A DNA stretch of 64,000 nt. Origin: Pycnopodia helianthoides. Its lineage: Eukaryota > Echinodermata > Asteroidea > Forcipulatida > Asteriidae. Below the pieces are notes generated by a model, which made no database searches, was not told where the DNA came from, and saw only the letters and a list, made by a program, of their open reading frames with translations. Below, one piece after another: positions 1-9,200 of this stretch. The DNA is taken from positions 6,142,510 through 6,206,509 of the forward strand of contig CM063244.1 in NCBI GenBank assembly GCA_032158295.1, read 5' to 3'. Each line of letters begins with the position of its first letter. Positions within the stretch are counted from its first letter, which is position 1. The position numbers and the translations under genes were made by a program.

Positions 1-265
1 AAATAGATCAAGGCACTTTACAACATCATCCCTGGTCATCAGGCGTACTTGAATCCATTGCTCAAGCTTTGTCAACTCCCTTGGGAACGTACAACCTCAA
101 GCTGCTTATTATTAGTACTAAGGGGGTTAATCCAACATAATACCATCTTAGTCCTCACAGGTTCCCATTTATAGACCTGGGTTAAGAGAAGCAATTTATG
201 GTTAACTGTCTTACTCGAGGATACAAGTGTCACGATCCGGATTCGAACCCACACATTTTCAATCC
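1..265 (-). repeat. tRNA-derived SINE fragment
   Basis: Read on the minus strand, the segment starts with a B-box-like GGTTCGAATCC followed by a body beginning CGTGACACTTGTATCC, the same head-to-body junction seen in the SINEs at 1561-1960 and 47330-47665. The window edge truncates its tail. The tRNA-like head is only partly kept, so this is a decayed copy. Confidence 0.5.
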
Positions 266-759
266 CCTGCAATCTGATATATATTTTGCTTTGTACTCGC
301 CACTGTGGTTTGTGGTTTTGTGACTGTGAAGACTGGTTGTAGTGTTCTATATTTGAATCCCTGTCGATCCTGGAAAGTGTGTTGACATCATCTACTTCTT
401 TTACAGATTGGCTCATAGTTTGCACTGGAATCAGCAGAAATGGTTTAACGAAAGTTTAACTGTTTACAAAAATAAATGTAGAAATACAACCCTAAGTGAT
501 CCCTTGTCGCTACTGGGCAGTAATGAACAACTGTCCACAACTACTGACCCTTCAGAAATTGCTGGTCTACAAAATTACACTGGACCAGTTTTTGTGGTCC
601 AGCAGTCTTGTGTTTTTAAATTGAATAATATGTCACAGTCACAATGTAATATCTTTAATAAAAAAAGGATGTTCAAATGTTGACTTTGAGTCTGATGAAC
701 ATCTTGACATTCTGTAGTGTTAAGTAATGAAATACACTTACCCATAAGATAAATGGGAT

Positions 760-1281
760 CAGGGCTCGCCCTTAACACTAGCCCGGCGTACATTGTCTAG
801 TAAAAAATGTTATGGGCTAGTAAGCACCACTTCTCAACTTGCCCTGTGGGCTACTAAAAACTGTGAAACCTACTTGTTTAAAATGCTCATTTCTTCCTTT
901 TCAGATGTGAATAATTAATGTATAAAATGTGTTAATCGTTATTGAGTGTGTGAATATAACTTCATTTGATCATTAAACTGGTTGTGATCGTTAACATAAA
1001 CACATCAGAACATTACATTTATGGCAATTCCTGTTTAAAATCTGGGCTACTAAAACTTCCTGGGGGCAAGTAAAATGCACAGTTTACTGGCCCGGCGGGC
1101 TACTTTACAAAAAGCTTAAGCGCAAGGCCTGTGGGATATATCTTCTCTTAGCACTTGATAAAAACAGTTTATTGTATCATTAAACTGATGGTAGTTTTTT
1201 TTCTCATTTTGATTCTGGTCTTGTAAAAAAGATTTTGTTCCAGTAAAAATTTGAGCTGCAAGCCTTCAAATTCGAGCCCTG
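760..1281. repeat. hAT-like MITE (CAGGGCTCG ends)
   Basis: The segment begins CAGGGCTCG and ends TTCGAGCCCTG, giving terminal inverted repeats. The interior has no coding capacity. Related copies lie at 23927-24282, 36757-36999, 43857-44535 and 53226-53629, sharing internal phrases such as TCTGGTCTTGTGAAAA and GGTCCAGTAAA. CAGGG-type ends are typical of hAT-derived non-autonomous elements; that class is inferred. No clear 8 bp target duplication is seen. Confidence 0.6.
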
Positions 1282-1560
1282 AAGTGTCATGTGGTTACTG
1301 CATTGAAGTACACTACACCAGGGTTAAGCCAGTCATTAGTCTAATCAACAGCAGCTAATCAAGTTTGCTGTATATCAAACTGAGATTCCTTGAGGACTAA
1401 ATGACCTTCGAAAGTGAGACAAGCGAGTATAACGTTGTAGAGGTCTCTTATGCCCCCCCCCCAAAAAAATCAACTATTAGGTGCCCCCTCTGATTGTTCA
1501 ATAGCTGCTTGACAGCCCCCTTTGTTTCAACAGCCAATTTAAACCAATCAAAAGGCTGGA

Positions 1561-1960
1561 ATAATAATAATAACACTGACTTATACAGCACTTTATCACA
1601 CCAACTGGTGTCTCAAAGCGCTCAGTATTTTTTCCTGCAAGGTATGCGTTGCAACGCTTGAAGTATGAGACCTGTTCCTTTACATAGCACCATGTAATGG
1701 TTTACAAGGTGCTTTGGCGCAATATGCAGCCAATCAAACCAGGAACACCGGGGCAAACCCCTTCTCTCTACGATAAGCACACTGGGATCTTTTACGTGCA
1801 TTACACAACACACGGGACCAACAGCTTTACATCCCATCCGAAGGTCGCAGCAATAATGGTTAAGTGTCTTGCTTAAGGACACAAGTGTCACGACCGGGAC
1901 TCTGCTGATCAGAAACACCAGAGCTTGAGTCCGGTGCTCTTATCCGCTCGGCCACGACAC
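1561..1960 (-). repeat. tRNA-Leu-like SINE, near full length
   Basis: On the minus strand the element starts GTGTCGTGGCCGAGCGGATA, a Leu-tRNA-like A-box region, then a degraded B box. A conserved body follows (TTGAGCAAGACACTTAACCA-like, then ATGGGATGTAAAGC). It ends in an ATT-rich tail at about 1560-1575. Partial relatives are at 11650-11880, 47330-47665 and 57785-58110. It is an RNA polymerase III-type retroposon, not a functional tRNA gene, because the acceptor ends do not pair. Confidence 0.7.
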
Positions 1961-2215
1961 ACCACAAGGAAATACCTCAGTGAGTGGGTAATGGGTGACA
2001 GCATTCCCCCTATACTGGATGATGCGACAGTGAGATGAACACACTCGATTCAAAGTTTAAAGACCCAACTCACTGTGATTCATTATTTCATTCCTTTTTA
2101 TACAGAACTTCCTCACTTAGTGTACATCACCAAGGAGTGAACCCTGGTTCACGGCGGGTGCAACAACATGCCACCTTGAATAAAAATGTTATGTCTAACG
2201 ATGATGGTGACAAAC

Positions 2216-2293
2216 CTTCTGATGTCTTTTCCAGTACTGCTCTTCCTGTTTTGCCATTAACTCGCCCCGCTTGAAGAATTTCTGTCCAGAATC
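2216..2293 (-). CDS. PRPF18: PRPF18 coding exon 2
   Basis: This exon has 26 codons in phase 0 with an upstream acceptor (minus-strand CATTTCCAG) and a GTTTGT donor. It encodes the conserved FFKRGELMAKQEEQYWKR block of the PRPF18 N-terminal region. No further PRPF18 exon was recognised between 1 and 2215. Confidence 0.85.
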
Positions 2294-4189
2294 CTGGAAA
2301 TGAAGGGGACAGAAATCATGAACATTTTTTACTTCCTTGACTGTAGACTGACCAATTAATGACTTTTTAGTTGGCAATTATTGTCATTCAGTTAAATTTG
2401 AGAAAATCTGATTTTTTTTTTTTGTCCATCAAGAGAACTCGGTAAGAATCCTGCATAGATAATAATAATAATTAATAATAATAACGAAAACTTATACAGC
2501 GCCAAAATCCGCCTAAAAGACGCTCAAGGCGCTTCACAGAGAGACAATTTAAAAAGGTAAGGCCAAAACACACTTTATCTTAGTAATTAACCAACAAATC
2601 AAAGAAATTCTAAAACAACAATGCAATTGTAAAAAAGACACTAAAAAGTCTTAAAAACATCCCTAAAACCTGGACCAGCCAGTAGCAGAAACAAACAAAT
2701 TACAATTTGAATAAACTTAAACTTAAAGGCCCTGTACACTATTGGTAAGATCGAAAAACACAATGTTCAGAGATTCACACATAACTTACATGATGTAAAG
2801 TAAGTAATGGTAGAAAGGGTTCCTTAAAATATTTCTGCCTAAAATGCTATTGTTTCTGAGAAACGAGTAAAACAATAGTAATTATCGCGCGCGATAATTT
2901 GAAAAAAACAGAAAACACATTTAAAATCTCTTTTCACTATTTTCTCGTGACCTCGATGACCAATTGAGCTCAAACTTTCACAGGTTAGTTTGTTCATGCA
3001 TATGTTTAATCACACAAAATGTGGACACTGATTTTGAGCTGTTACCAAAAGTGTACAATACCTTTAAACCACATAGTAACCAAAACCTGGAACATTGATA
3101 GATGAAAGCTTTATGGTCTTTAACCAGCAATAACTTCAGTTTCCTTTGTACTACACACCTAAAGCTTTACATGCAAAAACATCTTCAAAAAGTGTGATTT
3201 CCTACTCAACACTCACGGTTGTTTTGCTGTCAAAGCAAACTCAATGCATGAAACACGAATGGTCGGACCGACCATTCAGTGAAAAAAGGGGTGTTACAAG
3301 GCTTCCAGCGCACACCGCGCCGTCTTTATTAGTGCGCTAAGCGTGAACGGTTACTGTGCGCCCAATGAAGAGGCAAGGTATTTTGTAACAACCCTTTCAC
3401 AGAATGGTTGGTCCGACCATTTGGGTTCGTCATGCATTGAGTTCGCTTTGACAGCAGCTTTGACAGCAAAACAACCGTGAGTCGAGCATTGAGTAGGAAA
3501 TCTCATTCTTTAAAAGATGTTTTTGCATGTAACTTGGCAAAAAGGACACACAAGCATTGTGAATGCATGTATAGTGTGTTGGGAAAGCTTTAGGTGTGTA
3601 GTACAAAGGAAACTGAAGTTATTGCTGGCTAAAGACCATCAAGTTTTCATTTATCAATGACCATCTTGAAAACGTAAAGCGTTACGGGGGCCCAAAATGA
3701 AATGTTAGACCCCAATTAAGGCTCACGGGGAGCCTTAGTTATATAGTCAATGATAGTTTCTAGAAGTAATGTTACACTACAGACACTACCTGGTGACTGC
3801 TCTGACGTACTCCTAGTCCTAGAACTATGAGTATGAGTAAGTATGAGTATGACTGAGGTTCTTTCGGCTAGTTTCTAGAACTAACTAAGCTTTAGTAAAA
3901 AGTTATGCCCCCCCCCAAAAAAAAAACACCTGAGAAATAAAATAATTACAAGAAAATATTCCAAATGATTCAGATATTAAATCTAAAGTTTTACAATAAA
4001 TATTGCACCCGTTTGCTTTAATTTAAATTTTCTTATTTTCACCACTGGGGGCACTGGCAGTGGCAGTGGCACAGAGAATAGTTTTCACGAAACAGATGCA
4101 ACACAATATACCATTCTTACCGCCGGAACAACTTTACTCAGCTCGAGCTGTTTCTTCTTTCTCGCAATTTCAGCCTTAAGAAAGTCCAT
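2216..4189 (-). CDS. PRPF18: Pre-mRNA-splicing factor 18, 5' part (two exons)
   Basis: This is the beginning of a minus-strand gene whose remaining exons lie beyond the left edge. Two coding exons (4189-4121 and 2293-2216) join in phase 0 and give 49 residues. They begin MDFLKAEIARKKKQ and continue GQKFFKRGELMAKQEEQYWK, matching the N-terminus of PRPF18 (vertebrate MDILKSEILRKR, then KKYFKRSELAKKEEEAYFE). PRPF18 is a U5 snRNP-associated factor acting in the second catalytic step of splicing; its SFM and Prp18 domains would be encoded by the missing exons. Donors are GTAAGA and GTTTGT and the acceptor is TTTCCAG. The 1.8 kb intron carries a MITE and a foldback element. The gene is head to head with NOL8. 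Identification rests on these two exons only. Confidence 0.85.
2723..3067. repeat. TTAA-flanked MITE, family A, copy 1
   Basis: A 345 bp element bounded by TTAA on both sides. Its inverted ends are AAAGGCCCTGTACAC and GTGTACAATACCTTT. A second, nearly identical copy is at 15825-16168. A perfect 20 bp palindrome, AATTATCGCGCGCGATAATT, sits near the middle. TTAA target duplications are characteristic of piggyBac-type transposition, so a non-autonomous piggyBac-like origin is inferred. Confidence 0.75.
3093..3659. mobile_element. Foldback element with ~250 bp inverted arms
   Basis: The left arm (3093 to about 3310) and right arm (about 3365-3659) are inverted copies. CATTGATAGATGAAAGC pairs with TTTTCATTTATCAATG, CTTTGTACTACACACCTAAA pairs with TTTAGGTGTGTAGTACAAAG, and CGGTTGTTTTGCTGTCAAAG recurs inverted. 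The arms contain the small palindrome ATGGTCGGACCGACCAT. No transposase frame is present. It lies inside PRPF18 intron 1. Confidence 0.75.
4121..4189 (-). CDS. PRPF18: PRPF18 coding exon 1 with start codon
   Basis: The exon has 23 codons starting with ATG at 4189-4187 (context TTGAAAATGG) and ending at a GTAAGA donor. The peptide MDFLKAEIARKKKQLELSK matches the PRPF18 N-terminus. About 50 bp of probable 5' UTR lies at 4190-4240. Confidence 0.87.
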
Positions 4190-4599
4190 TTTCAACACCA
4201 CAAATGACCCCGACTGCTCCTTAAGTTAAGATTGAAACCAAAATACGGTCCCCTCGCCAACTAATTTTGTAATTATTTGAATTTCAATGTTGTTGATGTT
4301 ACAATTACATCACAAATTAAACTTAAGGCCAAGGACAATACTGTGCTAGCTTCAGCTCGGTGGCCTTGTAATAGTTTGAACTTCCTCCAGTCCTCCCATC
4401 ACTTCTATCGGTTTAATTGCCGACACTGGCAGCTGCAGTCCCATAAGTGTTGTGACTAAAATTTGTGTATACAATAAACATTATCGGTAGTTATCATTCG
4501 GGGAGGAAGATTACGCTGAAGTTTCTGCAGTCATGGTGCGTATTGACTAAATTTCGGTATTAACCAATAACCGCCCCAAAATAAGCCGAAATAACAAAC

Positions 4600-4837
4600 T
4601 ACCCAAATACTATTACACCGGAGTGACTGGGTGAAGTTTAGTATTTACTTCGGATACTTCTTCTGGTGCATGCTAAACAACACGCCGACGGACGTGGTGA
4701 ACACGAAAAGTGCACATGGGACATGATTCGGGACATGCACATGGTGTTTAGTTTGGTTCTAAACATCGGAATGCTCAAGGAAGGCTTTTGTTTGATTGCA
4801 ACAAGTCCAGGGATCACTTCCATGATATATATCTAAG
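4600..4837 (+). other. NOL8: Possible non-coding first exon of NOL8
   Basis: A consensus donor (ATCTAAG then GTAAGT at 4838) ends a stretch of more balanced base composition than its flanks. It could splice to the acceptor ACGTGTAG at 6081, 22 bp before the NOL8 start codon. If so, the foldback element at 4972-5790 lies in a 5' UTR intron. This is a splice-site argument only; the left boundary is arbitrary. Confidence 0.3.
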
Positions 4838-4971
4838 GTAAGTTGTCAAGTAACTCATCGCTTACTAAAGCGAGTCAACTTGTGGTCGAAAAAATAATTT
4901 GATTGCAGATCTTCTACTACTCTAGCTAACCCCCCACCCCTTCGAAGTTCAAGACTTCCGATGTTATGGCA

Positions 4972-5790
4972 TGCTCCAACACTACACAGTCGCCCACTAC
5001 AAAGTCGCCCACTACAAAGTCGCCCCCTAGCAAAGTCGCCCCTCACCAAGTAGCCTTCCTTGCATGCCCTGACATGCCCCCTCCCCGACAAAGTTGCCCC
5101 TACTTTATTCGCTACTTTATAATTATTGGGGTGATAGGATCTTTGATGGTTATTTACTTTATTTACATGTTACTTTCACTAGTTTTCATAAATTTGTTAT
5201 ACTTCATTATTTTTTTAATTCACTTGTAAAATGTTTTTTATATTGTGTTAAATTTCAAGCCATACTTTACATTTTTGTTTTAAACTTTACTTTATTGAGG
5301 TGATACGATGGTTATTTACTTTATTTACACACGTTTTAAATTGAAGTAATACATTTAATGAAGTTATTGCTTAGTTTTGGGGTACTTGCACGCTACATAT
5401 TTTATGTGTTTAAATTTTCATTAATTTTTATACAATATCTGTTCAATTGTCTTAAATTTCAAACCCTAAATTTCTTAACAATAACTACTTTACTTTACTT
5501 GATTGTGGTGATAGGATCAGATGGTTATTAATTTTACTTGTTTTTTTATTTTTTACCAACTTTTGTACAACTCAAGCAGATTTAGAGCCTCTCTGGTTGG
5601 AAAGACTCTGCAAGGATTGAAGTGTCGGGCCTCAAAAACAAATTTGCGCCTGACTTCGTGAAATGGCGTTAAATCGCTCAAGAGGCGACTTTGTCGGGGG
5701 CGACTCTGTCAGGGGGCGACTTTGTGAGGGGTGACTTTGTAGTGGGCGACTTAATTGTACTGTAGTGGGCAACTTTGACAGTTCCGTACT
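4972..5790. mobile_element. Foldback element with tandem-repeat arms
   Basis: The left arm (about 4978-5105) is a tandem series of AAAGTCGCCCACTAC-like units. The right arm (about 5680-5785) is the inverted series (GTAGTGGGCGACTT, GGGGGCGACTTTGTC). The ~570 bp AT-rich centre has no coding potential but holds repeated GTGATAGGATC phrases. Arms made of short direct repeats are the hallmark of foldback (FB/TFB-type) transposons. Confidence 0.75.
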
Positions 5791-6103
5791 GAGGAAGAAG
5801 TCAGCTTTACCTTGGTGTTAAAATGTTTTTGTTTATACAGAAAGCAGTCTCCAAAACAGCAGTTAAAAAAATAGTTCAACTTCAACTGTGATCAAAAGCA
5901 AAAATTGCTGTGGTGGACCATTCGTCAATTTGTGACGCTACCAACGCGTATTGATTACAGAAAAATTCCTGCAGTCTTGTGAATAGCATGGATAGATTTC
6001 AAGGTGATGAGGGTTTCTTTATTGAGGTCTCAGTGAAAGGTTGATCTATTTACTAAAACATCCATTCCATTAAACGTGTAGGTTAACACCACAGAAGCCT
6101 ACC

Positions 6104-6266
6104 ATGCCGGAGGCCAACCAGGCCAAAGATGACGCTCAATCGAGCAGAATCAGACTGTTCGTCGGTGGGTTACACGAGGATGTCACAACGCCTGATCTTC
6201 AGCAACGCTTCGGCAAATTTGGTTCTGTCTCATCTGTTGACATCAGGTTCAAGAGAGATACTCAAG
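6104..6266 (+). CDS. NOL8: NOL8 coding exon 1
   Basis: The exon has 54 codons plus one base. It holds the start codon and the first half of the RRM, including RLFVGGL. The donor is CAAG then GTATTA. A candidate 3' splice site at 6080-6081 suggests that the transcript has an upstream non-coding exon. Confidence 0.9.
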
Positions 6267-9200
6267 GTATTAACACCCCCTATTACTATCTGTATACTGT
6301 CCTGCCCAACTGGCTCTTGCCACAAAATACCACAGGAGACTTTGGAGACTAAAAACTATTCTATCTGTGCACTCTCCTGCCCAACTGGCTCTTGCCACAA
6401 AATTCCACAGGAGACTTTGGAGACTAAAACCATATTCTATCTGTGTACTCTCCTGCCCAACTGGCTCTTGCCACAAAATTCCACAGCAGACTTTGGAGAC
6501 TAAAACCTATTCTATCTGTGTACTCTCCTGCCCAACTGGCTCTTGCCACAAAATTTCACAGGAGACTGTGAAGTCCTGGGCCTGGAATTTCATCTTTGAA
6601 AGGGCAAGGTCATTTCCATCTTGCAAAAGGCACTTCTGTTGCAAAATCTTAAAGTTGGAAACTTTTGAACGGTCACCAAGGCCAAGACCAGGGGCAACAG
6701 AGGCCTAGGCCTCTGTGTAATTCCAGACCTGAAGTCCATAGTACACAAGCCATGGGGTTTCGACATTATGTGGGATACCAGCTGTACAAACACAAGAAAT
6801 CCATGCACCCAATGCTAGTCTGAAAGGTACGGTTCGTTGTGGGAGTTTGTGGCACCAGTCTATAGGAGGGTTCTTAACCCTCTTGCTGTCTGACCATTCA
6901 ATACCATTCAAGTGGTTTTGAATGATAGATCAACTATGACAGCCTGAAATATGATACCATGAGGGAATGCATGTACACAGTGCACAGTTAGTTCTGTGCA
7001 CAGTTGTGCCACCGTACACAATCTTGGCAGTGGATTGGTTTCAAATGGTTGGTCAACTCACTGGAAAATGTTGCCAAGAGTCACTGACAGTAGGAGGGTT
7101 AATGGTTAAAATTTGGTCGGGAGCCTTAAGTATCTTATTGGTGCACATGCAGATAAGTGCGCTATGTAAGACTCCGTATTATTATTATTGTTGGTGTCAT
7201 TTGTGGCAACATTATTTGAATGGTGTATACATTTACAGTGTAATAATTATTGTATTAAATGATTTATTTCTTATTTCCCCCTTTCTTTTCTGACTCGACA
7301 GGAAAAGTTTCAAATGCCTTTGCGCACATGGACATCGACATAACACAGGCAAATTACAATAAATGTAAGTATACCAGAATATTTTTAAAAGATGTTAAAT
7401 TTGCGTTTGTGTTTGAAGACATTTTGACATGTGTTTCATATTCATTTACAGACTGCCACAAGATGGTGCATTGAGTTGTTGATATTTATTAACTAAGTGG
7501 CTATGTTTACATACTTTGTTGTTATTTGTTCTTCTTGTTTAGGTGTATCCACATATAATAATGCAAAATGGAAAGGTCGTGCCATGAGGATACAAGTGGC
7601 CAAGGAGAGCTTTTTGACCAAGTAAGTAAACAAACAAAGTCCACTCGACCCATCTATAGACCATGTGTAACCCTGGGTTCACCTTCAAAAGTGGCGGGAA
7701 CCGACAACACATGTTGCGAGAGAGCCACAGAGCATGGGCTTCATACAGGCACAGCTTGTACACAGCTCAATGGAAGAATATTCAATCTGATATTTTATGG
7801 AGATTGCACTTGTCTGATTTTGATCAACTTTTGATATGAAGAAAGGGGCACATCTAAAAACTTGGTAGCTATCATTTTTTTATACTTTTGAATTTATGTT
7901 TAAGTTTGACTCAAAATGAAACATGACCAGTGCAGTATCTTGCCTGCCAGAAAGGCCCTGGAATGTACAGGGTCACCCTTTTTGTAAACCAAGGTAACAT
8001 GGTCTATACACTTGATTTTTTACTGATGCATTTTTACTCTGATGACAATCAGCAACATTTCCCTTGCTGACCAATTCCTCTCTCTAAAATTTTAGGTTAG
8101 CTGCTGAGAGGAAAGCACATCTGGAAAACAAAGACGACGAAAAGCCTGCTGTACGGATGACAAAGAAGATGAAAGAGCAGGAAGAAGCAAAGGCCCAGCT
8201 GGAGGAGAACATGAATAAAGCTGGAGTGGAGAACTTCATCCTGAAGAAAGCTGTTCCCGGTACTCCCATACCAGGGGAAGATGTAGGTTTATTATTTGTT
8301 ATCAAGTCATAAACCACAAGGGAAACTGACTGGGTGAAAAGCACCCCCAACAAAGTTGTTGACAAAATAGGGAGATTGCCAACATTAGTGCTTGATAGCT
8401 CAGTTGGTAGAGTGCTGGCATGTTAATCCTGAGGTCAATTTTTTCTTTGTTCAACCCAAAATTAGAAAAAATTTACCCAGTCAGTTTCCCATGTGGTTTA
8501 TTACATGATATTTGAAATACAAAGTCGAATACCCTTAAGGTGATCCCTCTGCTGCCACTTCCCAGGTTGTATGGTAAACTTGGGTGTGATCCCTGGCTGT
8601 ACAACAGTTACAGGTTGAATGGCTTCTGAATGGTACCCTCAAAAAAGATATCGACAAAATAGGTCGACTGCCAACATTAGGACTAGATAGCTCAGTTGGT
8701 AGAGTGCCAGCACATTAGTCCGGAGGTCGCAGGTTCAAGTCCCACTCGAGCCGGTTTTTCTTTGTTCTTCCCAAATTTATTATTGATCTAAATGTCCAAA
8801 AGATTTGTTTTCTACTCAACTGCTCCATTTTAAAATGATAGAAAGGATGGTGTAAGAAAGAACAGGATAGAAAACTAAAAATTACAAACCAGCAAACAAA
8901 AGGACTGCATTCTTGAGACTACAAAAGGAACTTAAATCCTAAAGTAGGTTTTCATCCGTATTCCATGGCCTATGCCTAGGAAGTCATTTGGAAGTGTGAT
9001 TAAAGTCTGGTACAATAACTTTTCCTGTCACAGGTGGATATTATTCGAGTGGTTGCATATAAGAGAATATGGATAGAAACAGGGCATCAAACTTGCTGAT
9101 CTTGAGGCGGTTGCTATATGAAAGCTTGCCCCAAGATGGCGATGATGATGTATCTACCATGCTTTTAGTCTGAGGTTGTAATACTCCTTTGTACCTGACT

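Larger units (their letters stand above)
4190..6103. promoter_or_regulatory. Divergent intergenic region between PRPF18 and NOL8
   Basis: The two start codons lie 1.9 kb apart and point away from each other, so both promoters must be in this interval. No convincing TATA box is placed for either gene, as is common for housekeeping genes. The right half is occupied by a foldback element (4972-5790). Promoter function is inferred from gene orientation only. Confidence 0.5.

Noticed and set aside
1890..1960. tRNA-Leu gene on the minus strand
   Set aside because: The head is Leu-like, but the B box is degraded and the sequence runs on into a conserved SINE body with an ATT tail.
4966..5229. 87-codon frame with TTKSPTTKSPPSK repeats
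   Set aside because: It derives from the tandem units of the foldback arm and then runs into AT-rich filler.
8690..8760. Functional tRNA gene
   Set aside because: A and B boxes are present but the acceptor stem does not pair, and the same sequence recurs with a SINE body.
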